From contig DIYM01000075.1 of the NCBI GenBank assembly GCA_002429045.1, forward strand, positions 1-14,981: DNA of 14,981 nt. The letters are read 5' to 3'. Origin of the DNA: Phycisphaerales bacterium UBA6054. Lineage in GTDB: Bacteria; Planctomycetota; Phycisphaerae; Phycisphaerales; UBA1924. This document shows positions 6,940 to 13,529 of the stretch, in pieces. Positions within the stretch are counted from its first letter, which is position 1, and every line of letters begins with the position of its first letter. The notes beneath the pieces are model-generated. The model was not told the DNA's origin. It ran no database searches and saw nothing but the letters and a program-made list of their open reading frames with translations. Both the position numbers and the translations under genes were made by a program.

Positions 6940-6975
6940 GGCGGGGGACGCCCTCTTCGGGAAGCGTCCCCCGCC
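6940..6975. terminator. Bidirectional terminator between galE and the nucleotidase gene
   Basis: A perfect 12-bp GC-rich stem (6940-6951 with 6964-6975, core GCGGGGGACGC) encloses a 12-base loop. On the minus strand it is followed directly by CTTTCTTTTCG, a good T-tract, so it should stop transcription of the nucleotidase gene (stop at 7003). On the plus strand it lies 30 bases after the galE stop and is followed by the weaker TGTGCGTGTTCT. Confidence 0.82.
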
Positions 6976-7002
6976 CTGTGCGTGTTCTCGTGATGGGCGT
7001 GG

Positions 7003-8937
7003 TTACGGGCAGGGCACCTGGAAGGCGTCCACGTAGCCCATGACGTCGAACATGTTGAGCTTGTTGTCGTTGTTGACGTCCGCGGCCGGGCTCGCGTCCC
7101 GGAACAGCGTGATGAACGTGACGATATCGAAGAAGTTCGTGCTGCCGTTGAGGTTCAGGTCGGGGGGGCACACGCCGACCGGATCGACGCCGCCGATCGC
7201 GACGACACGTCCCTCACCCCCGCCGGGGTAGTCGAGCACGCTGACAAAGCCGCCGAGCGCGTCGCGGACGTACTCGGTCAGCACGAGGTCGTAGGTGGTG
7301 CCGAGCGAGGTGAACGGAGCGCCGCGGAAGGGGTACTGGTCGCCGCCTCGGGCCAGGAAGTTGGGGATCGCGACAGACACGCCGGGCGAGACGCCCTCGA
7401 CCAGGGCGCCGCCCGTAACGAGCACGGTGCCGTCGTCGAGCGTCAACTCGCGGACGCGGGTCCCGGGCGTGGTGACGTTGAGATCGTCGTCGAGGACCTG
7501 CGCGGTCTCGTTGAGGTCGATCTCCATCGTGAAGCCGGCGATCTGGGCGTAGCGCCCGTTCGTGTTCTCGATCTGGCTGACCGCGTTCTCCATGATCTCT
7601 TTGAACTGCGCGGCCGGGACATCGGGCACGACCACGAGGAAGTTGCCGAACGGGAGCACACCGAAGTTCTCGAGTTCGGAGACATCGCCCAGCGGGATGA
7701 CCGAGTCGTTGCGGATGCCGCCGCCGTTGGCGATCGCGACATCAACGGTTCCGAGCCCGAAGCCCGCGGCCCGCTCGTTGGCGACCCAGAGGAACGAATC
7801 GGCGATCAGATTGCCAAGGTTGGTCTCGACGCGACGGATGTTCGGGCGGATGCCGTTGAGCCCGACATCGGTGGAGTAGACGATGTTGCTCGCCTGGTCT
7901 GCCAGCGCCGCGACCACCGGGTCGACGACCTGGGCCTGGACGACCGGGTCGGGATCCACGGCGTCGGGGTTGTCCCCACCGGCCACGCGGTTCATGCCCG
8001 AGTTCTGCCCGATCTCGATCAGATCGCCCGCTTCATCGAACAGCAACTCGAGGCGACCGACGTACTTGTAATCGCCGGGCGTGACCACCACCGGCACGGT
8101 CGCCCCGTCGAGGCTGGTCGAGGTGGCGGGGTAGGGCCCCTCGGCGACATCGCCCGGGATCAGCAGATCGTTGGCGTTAGCGAACAGTTCGTCGCCGCCG
8201 CCCGCGATGACCGCGTCGATGCCGGTCAGTTGGGCGACCAGCGCGATCTCCTCGTCCACGCCCTGGAGGTGGCTGGTGAGCAGGATGATGTTCACGCCCT
8301 GAGTGGAGAGCGCATCGATCTCGGCCTGCACGGACGCCGCGACGTCGTTGATGATGGTGTCACGCGGCGCAGAAACGAACGGAAGCGTCGGGGTGGTCGC
8401 GCCCACGATGCCGATGTCACGGCCGTCGACGCTGATGATCGTGCTCCGGGCAACGCGCCCGGAGTCAACGAACGCCTGGACGCCCGGCTCGTTGGTGAAG
8501 TCAAGGTTCGATGAGACGAACACCGGACCTCCCGACGAGAACCCGGCGAGGAAGTCGGCGAGCACGTCGGGACCGAAATCGAACTCGTGGTTCCCGATCG
8601 CGACCGCGTCGTAGCCGATCAGTTCGAGGGCGAGGCTGTCGAAGAACGGCACGCCGTTGTTCAGCGATGCGTTGAACTCGGGACCGGCGAGGAAGTTATC
8701 ACCGCCCGAGATCAGCAGCGAGCCTCCGGCGGGCACATCGGACGCCGCGGCACGCAGGTCCTGGACGAGGGTGGCGAAGCGGGCGGCGCCGCCGAAGTCG
8801 GACTGATCGCCCCCGGCGTCGACGAGCTGCGACTCGCCATCGTTGTTGTGCAGGATGGTGAGGGTGAAGGTCGGCTCGCCGGCCAGGGCGACGCCGCTCG
8901 CGAGCCCGCAGAGCGCGGTCAGAACGGTCGTTGTCAT
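7003..8937 (-). CDS. Secreted 5'-nucleotidase-like metallophosphatase with C-terminal dockerin-like tail
   Basis: This 644-residue exported protein resembles the 5'-nucleotidase/UDP-sugar hydrolase (UshA-like) family, which removes phosphate from nucleotides outside the cytoplasm. A short signal peptide (1-19, ending VALA) is followed by the calcineurin-like metallophosphatase domain: LTILHNND (26-33), SGGDN (77-81), GNHEFDFG (115-122), LTSH (220-223). A C-terminal 5'-nucleotidase domain follows (ETNLGNLIADSFLW, IANGGGIRND, LPFGNFLVVV, ARGGDQYPF). The last 55 residues (590-644) form a Cys-flanked tail with two calcium-loop-like repeats, DLNLNGSTNFFD and DVNNDNKLNMFD, as in type I dockerins. 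Two usual metal-ligand histidines are replaced: NNDGES stands where ND-x-H is usual, and GGGDELF where GH-x-H/Q is usual, so substrate and activity are uncertain. The ATG at 8937 has GAGGAG 7 bases upstream. Confidence 0.88.
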   Translation of the reverse strand: MTTTVLTALCGLASGVALAGEPTFTLTILHNNDGESQLVDAGGDQSDFGGAARFATLVQDLRAAASDVPAGGSLLISGGDNFLAGPEFNASLNNGVPFFDSLALELIGYDAVAIGNHEFDFGPDVLADFLAGFSSGGPVFVSSNLDFTNEPGVQAFVDSGRVARSTIISVDGRDIGIVGATTPTLPFVSAPRDTIINDVAASVQAEIDALSTQGVNIILLTSHLQGVDEEIALVAQLTGIDAVIAGGGDELFANANDLLIPGDVAEGPYPATSTSLDGATVPVVVTPGDYKYVGRLELLFDEAGDLIEIGQNSGMNRVAGGDNPDAVDPDPVVQAQVVDPVVAALADQASNIVYSTDVGLNGIRPNIRRVETNLGNLIADSFLWVANERAAGFGLGTVDVAIANGGGIRNDSVIPLGDVSELENFGVLPFGNFLVVVPDVPAAQFKEIMENAVSQIENTNGRYAQIAGFTMEIDLNETAQVLDDDLNVTTPGTRVRELTLDDGTVLVTGGALVEGVSPGVSVAIPNFLARGGDQYPFRGAPFTSLGTTYDLVLTEYVRDALGGFVSVLDYPGGGEGRVVAIGGVDPVGVCPPDLNLNGSTNFFDIVTFITLFRDASPAADVNNDNKLNMFDVMGYVDAFQVPCP

Positions 8938-9072
8938 CGGGATCTCCTCGGGTCGGTTGGTTCTCTGCCCGGGCGGGCCGTGCCGCCCGACTCGACCAAA
9001 CTAGACCCCGCCCGGATCACGCCGGATCAAGGGTCGGACAAGATGTCACGAAGGTCCTATTCACGAGCTCGG

Positions 9073-9104
9073 GCGGACGCGTCCGCTGCCGCGGTCGGAC
9101 GCGT
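9073..9104. repeat. 14-bp palindrome with a direct half-copy 22 bases on
   Basis: GCGGACGCGTCCGC (9073-9086) is its own reverse complement. Its 9-base core CGGACGCGT recurs at 9096-9104, two helical turns downstream, which is an operator-like layout. Chance is not negligible in GC-rich DNA. Confidence 0.4.
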
Positions 9105-9251
9105 GGGCCCGTCTCCCGAGCCGCCGAGAACGGTGCGCTCATTGCGCTGGCGTCTTCTCGTTCGGTCGCGGCTCGCCCATGAGCCGACCCGGGCGTGGGA
9201 CACGATCGGTGCACATGTGCTCTGGAACGCTCGCCCGATGGGGGCTCGGGG

Positions 9252-9264
9252 CGTAACTGTTCGC
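9252..9264. promoter_or_regulatory. Degenerate copy of the GTAAC-W-GTT dyad upstream of the GH1 gene
   Basis: CGTAACTGTTCGC keeps the core GTAACTGTT of the dyad found twice upstream of the gene at 10937, but the right arm is changed (CGC instead of ACA). It lies 50 bases before the GH1 start codon. TAGCAT at 9266-9271 could be a -10 box beside it. The core GTAACWGTT occurs nowhere else in the window except at the full site 10866-10878. Confidence 0.35.
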
Positions 9265-9313
9265 ATAGCATCCGCCCCGCGCCTCAGGATCAGGGCGGGA
9301 GAGGAGTGCCCGG

Positions 9314-10690
9314 ATGTCGATGCCAGACGGTTTTGTGTGGGGGGTCGCGTCAGCCGCGTACCAGGTCGAAGGCGGGGCCGATCGCGACGGACGCTCCCCG
9401 AGCGTCTGGGACGAGTTCTCCCAGACCCCAGGCCGGGTCTTCCAGGGGCACACCGGGCTCCACGCCTGCCGGTCGTACGACCGTCCGGAAGAGGACGCGG
9501 GCCTGATCGCGGGGCTCGGATGCACCGGGTACCGCCTGTCGATCGCCTGGCCCCGCGTGATCCCGGAGGGCACCGGCGCGATCAACGAGAAAGGCCTGGC
9601 GTACTACGACCGCCTGATCGACACGCTGCTGGCCCGCGGGGTGGACCCGTGGGTCACGCTGTACCACTGGGATATGCCCGCCTGCCTGCAACACAAGGAC
9701 GGCTGGCTGAACCCGGACGCCCCGGAATGGTTCGGCGAGTACACCAAGGCGGTCGTGGACCGGCTCTCCGATCGGGTGACCCACTGGTTCACGCTGAACG
9801 AGCCGCAGATCTTCCTGGGTCTCGGGCACCACCAGGGCACGCACGCGCCGGGTCTGAAACTCCCAAGAAAGGGCGTGCTGCTGGCGACCCACCGGGCGTT
9901 GCTGGCGCACGGGCGGTCGGTGCAGGTCATCCGGGCCCGGGCCAAGCAGCCCGCGATGATCGGGTGCGCCCCGGTCGGCAACCTGTCCGTCCCCATGACC
10001 GAGTCCCAGGCGGACATCGACGCGGCCCGAGAGGCCACGTTCTCCGTCCCCGAGAAGGGCTGGACGTTCAACTACACCTGGTACTGCGACCCCATGCTCA
10101 AGGGCTCGTACCCGGAGGACGGGCTGGAGTTGTTCGGAGACGACGCGCCCGAGTACACGGACGCCGAGATGGAGACGATCCACCAGCCGCTCGACTTCTT
10201 CGGCGTGAATATCTATTCGGCCGAACGGATCAGCACCGAGTCGGGCACGCCCGTCGAGGTGCCCCGCGAAGAGGGGTTCCCCACGACGATGTTCCGCTGG
10301 ACCGTCCAGCCCAGCGCACTCTACTGGGGCCCGAAGTTCCTCAGCGAGCGCTACGAGCTCCCAGTCGTCATCACCGAGAACGGGCTCGCGTCGATGGACT
10401 GGGTCCACGCGGACGGCAAGGTGCATGACACGGCACGCATCGACTTCCTGACCCGGTACCTCTCCGAACTCAGACGGGCGGCGCAGGACGGCGTCGACGT
10501 GCGGGGCTACTTCCAGTGGTCCATCATGGACAACTTCGAGTGGGCCGAGGGCTACGCCCTGCGCTTCGGGCTGGTGTACCAGGACTATGTGTCCGGGGAG
10601 CGGATCCCGAAGGATTCATACCACTGGTACAAGTCGGTGATCGGCTCCAACGGGGCATCGCTGCCCGCCGATCTGGTGCCGCTCCGATAA
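9314..10690 (+). CDS. GH1 family beta-glucosidase
   Basis: This 458-residue glycoside hydrolase of family 1 removes terminal beta-linked glucose or related sugars from oligosaccharides or glycosides by a retaining mechanism. The TLNEP motif gives the acid/base Glu163 and VITENG gives the nucleophile Glu355. The start FVWGVASAAYQVEGG is the GH1 N-terminal signature, and FQWSIMDNFEWAEGY (400-414) is the substrate-binding Trp/Glu region. There is no signal peptide, so it acts in the cytoplasm on imported sugars. The ATG at 9314 has GAGGAG at 9301-9306. The length is normal for a complete (beta/alpha)8 barrel. Its position near an ABC sugar importer and a secreted carbohydrate-binding-like protein suggests a shared task; the sugar cannot be told from sequence. 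Substrate could be cellobiose, another beta-glucoside or a galactoside. Confidence 0.95.
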   Translation: MSMPDGFVWGVASAAYQVEGGADRDGRSPSVWDEFSQTPGRVFQGHTGLHACRSYDRPEEDAGLIAGLGCTGYRLSIAWPRVIPEGTGAINEKGLAYYDRLIDTLLARGVDPWVTLYHWDMPACLQHKDGWLNPDAPEWFGEYTKAVVDRLSDRVTHWFTLNEPQIFLGLGHHQGTHAPGLKLPRKGVLLATHRALLAHGRSVQVIRARAKQPAMIGCAPVGNLSVPMTESQADIDAAREATFSVPEKGWTFNYTWYCDPMLKGSYPEDGLELFGDDAPEYTDAEMETIHQPLDFFGVNIYSAERISTESGTPVEVPREEGFPTTMFRWTVQPSALYWGPKFLSERYELPVVITENGLASMDWVHADGKVHDTARIDFLTRYLSELRRAAQDGVDVRGYFQWSIMDNFEWAEGYALRFGLVYQDYVSGERIPKDSYHWYKSVIGSNGASLPADLVPLR

Positions 10691-10707
10691 TCCCGCCCGG
10701 GCCCGCC

Positions 10708-10727
10708 GGTCCCGCGTGTCCGGGACC
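10708..10727 (+). terminator. Candidate terminator of the GH1 gene
   Basis: GGTCCCG (10708-10714) and CGGGACC (10721-10727) make a perfect 7-bp stem with a 6-base loop 17 bases after the stop codon. There is no T-tract, so strength is uncertain. Confidence 0.42.
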
Positions 10728-10742
10728 TGCGGCCCGATCCGA

Positions 10743-10755
10743 TGCAACTGTTACA
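10743..10755. promoter_or_regulatory. Upstream operator-like dyad (TGCAACTGTTACA)
   Basis: This 13-base site is a dyad of TGYAAC and GTTACA around a central T, with one mismatch from symmetry. The 11-base stretch AACTGTTACAA (10746-10756) is the exact reverse complement of TTGTAACAGTT at 10865-10875. The centres of the two sites are 123 bases apart. It is a likely site for a dimeric regulator; the family cannot be named from the site alone. Confidence 0.6.
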
Positions 10756-10796
10756 ATCGATCCTGCGAATCCGTGGTGCGAACACCGGCATCCCGG

Positions 10797-10827
10797 TTTT
10801 CGCCCAGATGTTGGCGATTTTCGCCAA
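10797..10827. repeat. Inverted repeat plus direct repeat between the two operators
   Basis: TTGGCGATTTTCGCCAA (10811-10827) is a perfect 7-bp inverted repeat with a 3-base centre. Its TTTTCGCC also occurs as a direct copy at 10797-10804, exactly 21 bases upstream. It may be a second regulator's site. As a terminator it would be unusually AT-poor downstream on the plus strand and too far from the GH1 stop. Confidence 0.45.
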
Positions 10828-10835
10828 AACAAAGC

Positions 10836-10863
10836 TTGCGGAGCGGCCCGCGTCTGGTAGAGT
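10836..10863 (+). promoter_or_regulatory. Candidate sigma70-type promoter of the jelly-roll protein gene
   Basis: TTGCGG (10836-10841) and TAGAGT (10858-10863) are separated by 16 bases. The match is moderate (3/6 and 4/6). The predicted start of transcription falls around 10869-10871, inside the downstream dyad at 10866-10878, which is the classical layout for repression. Confidence 0.4.
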
Positions 10864-10865
10864 GT

Positions 10866-10878
10866 TGTAACAGTTACA
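10866..10878. promoter_or_regulatory. Perfect 13-bp operator-like dyad (TGTAACAGTTACA)
   Basis: TGTAAC and GTTACA are exact reverse complements around a central A. The site directly follows the candidate -10 box and is 58 bases before the ATG at 10937. Together with the related site at 10743-10755 it suggests repression, possibly with a DNA loop. LacI- or GntR-type dimers bind sites of this kind, but no regulator is encoded in the window. Confidence 0.65.
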
Positions 10879-10936
10879 GATTATCCGACGGGCCTTCTGC
10901 CCCAGGAACCGAGACAAGAACCAGAGGGAGCATGCA

Positions 10937-11608
10937 ATGCGTGGACTGAAGATTGGCGCGATGGCGGTCGGCGCGATCGCCGCGGGCGCGAACGCCCAGA
11001 ACCTGATGACGAACGGCAGCTTCGAGGACGCGGGCCCCGGCTTCATCCTCTTCGACGCCTGGGACGCGTTCAACAACGTGTTCGCCGACGACAACGTCGA
11101 ACTGATGGCCCAGGACGGGATGCGTTCGGCCAAGATGTTCGGCCAGTTCGGTGGCGAGCAGAGCGACCAGGTCCTCCTCCAGACCATCACCGGCATCACC
11201 GAGGGCCAGGAGTACACGCTGAGCGCCTACGCCCAGCACCTGTCCACCGACGCGGTTCAGGACGGCAACCTCGTTCTGCTCCAGCTGAACTTCCAGGACT
11301 CGGGCGGCAACGGGCTGGCACAGATCGAGACCCAAGCGATCGTCCCCGACCAGACCCCCACCGACCAGTGGATCCAGTCGTCGGTCAGCGGGGTCGCGCC
11401 GGCCGGCACTTCCCAGATCCTCGTTGCCCTGCTGCACCTCCAACTCGACGGCGCCGCCCCGGGCGCCACCTTCTGGGACAACGTCGAGCTCGTCGAAGGC
11501 GACGGCCCGACCGAGCCCTGCCCGGGCGACTTCAACATGGACGGGCAGCTGAACTTCTTCGACTTCGTCGACTTCATCAACGCGTTCAACGCGGGCTGCC
11601 CCGAATAA
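10937..11608 (+). CDS. Secreted jelly-roll (CBM4/9-like) protein with dockerin-like C-terminal tail
   Basis: This 223-residue protein has a signal peptide (1-20, cleavage after GANA), then a galactose-binding-like beta-sandwich of about 165 residues. It starts NLMTNGSFED, has GQEYTLSAYAQH in the middle and ends FWDNVELVEG, the typical pattern of CBM4/9/16-like carbohydrate-binding modules. The last 29 residues (195-223, CPGDFNMDGQLNFFDF to AGCPE) are a single Cys-flanked calcium-loop repeat (D-x-N-x-D-G) like half a type I dockerin. No catalytic domain is present, so it probably binds a glycan or displays at the cell surface. The ATG at 10937 has AGAGGGAG at 10923-10930; a closer ATG at 10932 leads only to a five-codon frame. 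It is under the dyad-bearing promoter described separately and ends in a good terminator. Confidence 0.85.
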   Translation: MRGLKIGAMAVGAIAAGANAQNLMTNGSFEDAGPGFILFDAWDAFNNVFADDNVELMAQDGMRSAKMFGQFGGEQSDQVLLQTITGITEGQEYTLSAYAQHLSTDAVQDGNLVLLQLNFQDSGGNGLAQIETQAIVPDQTPTDQWIQSSVSGVAPAGTSQILVALLHLQLDGAAPGATFWDNVELVEGDGPTEPCPGDFNMDGQLNFFDFVDFINAFNAGCPE

Positions 11609-11628
11609 GCAATCCCGTCTCCTGCACG

Positions 11629-11660
11629 AGGGCGAGCGTCCTGGGCGCTCGCCCTTCTTT
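11629..11660 (+). terminator. Rho-independent terminator of the jelly-roll protein gene
   Basis: AGGGCGAGCG (11629-11638) and CGCTCGCCCT (11646-11655) form a perfect 10-bp stem with a 7-base loop, followed by TCTTTG. It begins 21 bases after the stop codon. It may also limit read-through from the convergent ABC operon, but the minus-strand side has no T-tract after the stem. No separate terminator is seen for that operon. Confidence 0.85.
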
Positions 11661-11736
11661 GTGCGCTCTTTTCGCGTGCCAGGCGCCGACCCGCCGCTCA
11701 CGATCGGAGACCGTGCCAGGCCGCGATCGGCCCGGG

Positions 11737-12594
11737 TCAGCCCTTGACGGCGCCGGAGGTCAGCCCGCTGATGAACTGTTTCTGGAGCAGCAGGAACAGG
11801 ACCGCGACGGGGGCGACGGAGACCACCGTCCCGGCCATCAGGAGCCCGTAGTCGGTGCGGTACAGCCCGCGGAGCTGGGCGATCGCGACCGACAGCGGCT
11901 GCTTGTCCGGAGACTGCAGCACGATCTGCGGCGAGATGAAGTTGTTCCACATCGCCAGGAACGTGATCAGCAGGAACGCGCCGATCATCGGGCGGACCAG
12001 CGGCAGGACGATCGCGAAGAAGATCTCCACCTCCGAGCACCCGTCGATCCGGGCGGCCTCGAGGAGCTGATCGGGCACGGCCTGGGTTACCGATTGGCGG
12101 AACAGGAACACGCCGAACGCCGGGGCCAGGAACGGGAGCAGCAGGCCCGGCACCGTGTCGAGCAGCCCGAGGTTGAACAGCAGCTCGTACCCGGGCGCGA
12201 TCAGCAGCGTCGGGGGAAGGATGATGAGCCCGAGCACGAGCAGCGTGGCGGCGCCGCGCCCGCGGAATCGGAACTTCGCCAGCGCGTATCCCGCGCTCGC
12301 GCTGATCAGGGTGGCGAGCACGGCCGTCGCCGACGCGTAGAACATCGAGTTCACGAAGTTCAGCTCGAATCCGAGCTCGCCCAGCCTGCGGTAGTTGTCC
12401 AGTGTGAGCTTGTCCCACCCGATGCCGAGCGGGCCGTCGCCGGGCGGGAAGAAGGTGCTCGCGAAGAAATCCTCGCGGGTCTTGAGCGACGCGATGATCA
12501 GCCACGCGAACGGGACCAGGGTCACGATCGCCAGCGCGGCGAGCACGATCTGGAGCGCCGCCGCGCGGGCGAGTCGGGCCGAGTTGCTGCTCAT
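11737..12594 (-). CDS. ABC sugar transporter permease (MalG/UgpE-like)
   Basis: This 285-residue inner-membrane permease belongs to the binding-protein-dependent transport family of carbohydrate importers (CUT1 class). The N-terminal helix (about 13-37) is followed by several further hydrophobic segments, fitting six helices. The EAA loop that docks to the ATPase is intact: EAARIDGCSEVEIFFAIVLP from 179, with the conserved Gly185. Its ATG overlaps the stop of the preceding permease gene as ATGA, implying translational coupling; GGAGGGACGAGG upstream is a strong ribosome binding site. It is the last gene of the operon in this window, and no ATPase (MalK/UgpC type) follows. In CUT1 systems a shared ATPase encoded elsewhere is common. 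Confidence 0.94.
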   Translation of the reverse strand: MSSNSARLARAAALQIVLAALAIVTLVPFAWLIIASLKTREDFFASTFFPPGDGPLGIGWDKLTLDNYRRLGELGFELNFVNSMFYASATAVLATLISASAGYALAKFRFRGRGAATLLVLGLIILPPTLLIAPGYELLFNLGLLDTVPGLLLPFLAPAFGVFLFRQSVTQAVPDQLLEAARIDGCSEVEIFFAIVLPLVRPMIGAFLLITFLAMWNNFISPQIVLQSPDKQPLSVAIAQLRGLYRTDYGLLMAGTVVSVAPVAVLFLLLQKQFISGLTSGAVKG

Positions 12595-13529
12595 GCCTCG
12601 TCCCTCCGCATCAGCCAGAACTGGAGGAGGGCCAGCCCGATGAGCATGACCGAGAGCGCCCAGCCGATGGCGCTGGCGTAGCCGAGATCACCGACCTCGA
12701 ACCCCTGCTGGAACAGGTACATCACCACGGTCAGCCCCTGGTTGTTCGGCCCGCCGGAGTTGTCGAGCAGCACGTACGGCAGTTCGAACAGCTGGAGGCT
12801 GCCGATCATCGAGAGCATGACCACGAACGACGCCACCGGACGGATCGCCGGCACGGTCACGTGCCGGAATCTGGCGATGGGCCCGGCGCCGTCGATCTCC
12901 GCGGCCTCGAGCAGCGACGCGTCCACGCTCTGGAGCGCCGCGAGGAAGTACACCATGTTGAACCCGACGTACATCCACAGGGAGATCAGGATGAGCGTGG
13001 GCATGACCTTGGACTCGAGCCACGGGTAATCGAGCCACGAGCCCACGCCCTCGGGGGGCCCGAAGCCGCCGAGAACGGAGTGGATCGCCTGGTTCACCAG
13101 GCCGGCCTGCTTCTCGAACATCAGCGTCGCGAGGATCGACACGAACACGAGCCCCATCAGTTGCGGGCTGAAGAAGATCAGGCGGTAGACCGACCGGGCG
13201 CGGAGCCTGGGCGAGTTGAGCGCCAACGCCAACGCCAACGCCAGGGGCAACTGGATGAACAGGCTGCCCATCGCATAGACCAGCGTGTTGCGGACGGACT
13301 TCCAGAAGAGCGGGTCGGTCGCGATGCCCGAGAAGTTCTCGGCGCCCACGAACGTCTTGGCGGACGGGCCGTAGGTCTGCTGTGTTGCCAGCACGGCCGA
13401 TTGGGTCAGCGGGTACACCACGAAGACCAGCGTGAGCAGCAGGAACGGCGCGAGAAAGACCCACACCGTCCCGCCGGGCACCGAGCCGCGCGATCCTCTG
13501 GGCGTGGTGATCTCCGAGCCGCCCATCAT
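12591..13529 (-). CDS. ABC sugar transporter permease (MalF/UgpA-like)
   Basis: This 312-residue permease pairs with the MalG-like protein encoded next to form the membrane channel of a CUT1-class importer. A Gly/Pro/Ser-rich cytoplasmic N-terminus (1-20) precedes the first helix at about 21-44. The EAA loop is at 208-231 (EAAEIDGAGPIARFRHVTVP), with conserved Gly214. It lacks the long periplasmic loop of E. coli MalF and so is closer to UgpA-type subunits. The start ATG at 13529 overlaps the binding-protein stop (ATGA); a second ATG three bases on is equally possible. A hexanucleotide repeat codes for alternating Leu-Ala at about 96-104 in a helix. Confidence 0.94.
   Translation of the reverse strand: MMGGSEITTPRGSRGSVPGGTVWVFLAPFLLLTLVFVVYPLTQSAVLATQQTYGPSAKTFVGAENFSGIATDPLFWKSVRNTLVYAMGSLFIQLPLALALALALNSPRLRARSVYRLIFFSPQLMGLVFVSILATLMFEKQAGLVNQAIHSVLGGFGPPEGVGSWLDYPWLESKVMPTLILISLWMYVGFNMVYFLAALQSVDASLLEAAEIDGAGPIARFRHVTVPAIRPVASFVVMLSMIGSLQLFELPYVLLDNSGGPNNQGLTVVMYLFQQGFEVGDLGYASAIGWALSVMLIGLALLQFWLMRRDEA
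13221..13243. repeat. CGCCAA hexanucleotide repeat inside the permease gene
   Basis: Three full copies plus CGCCA of CGCCAA are in tandem. On the coding (minus) strand they give a Leu-Ala run in a membrane helix. Copy number changes would be in frame, so it would alter helix length rather than switch the gene off. Confidence 0.7.

Larger units (their letters stand above)
8938..9313. other. Divergent intergenic region with palindromes
   Basis: These 376 bases separate the divergent nucleotidase and GH1 genes and contain no supportable ORF. Present are a perfect 14-bp palindrome GCGGACGCGTCCGC (9073-9086), a direct copy of its CGGACGCGT core at 9096-9104 (22 bases on), a perfect 10-bp palindrome GCACATGTGC (9211-9220), and a partial copy of the dyad operator (9252-9264). 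For the nucleotidase gene, TAGTTT (9003-8998, minus strand) and TTGATC (9030-9025) resemble promoter boxes, but their 21-base spacing is too long to trust. Confidence 0.5.

Noticed and set aside
8998..9030. Promoter TTGATC/TAGTTT for the nucleotidase gene
   Set aside because: The 21-base spacing is outside the usual 16-18 range and both boxes are imperfect.
8587..10428. 613-codon plus-strand ORF across the nucleotidase start and GH1 gene
   Set aside because: It overlaps two well-supported genes in another frame, is Arg/Pro/Gly-rich and has no ribosome binding site.
10811..10827. Inverted repeat TTGGCGA-TTT-TCGCCAA as a terminator of the GH1 gene
   Set aside because: It is 120 bases after the stop, lies next to a promoter, and a closer hairpin exists at 10708-10727; I treat it as a regulatory repeat.
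10932..10949. Five-codon reading frame (ATG at 10932) overlapping the start of the jelly-roll gene
   Set aside because: It is closer to the Shine-Dalgarno than the real ATG, but the spacing is too short (1-2 bases) and the peptide has no leader-peptide logic.
10874..12505. 543-codon minus-strand ORF over the jelly-roll gene and permease
   Set aside because: It crosses two recognised genes and a strong terminator; the composition is typical of a shadow frame.
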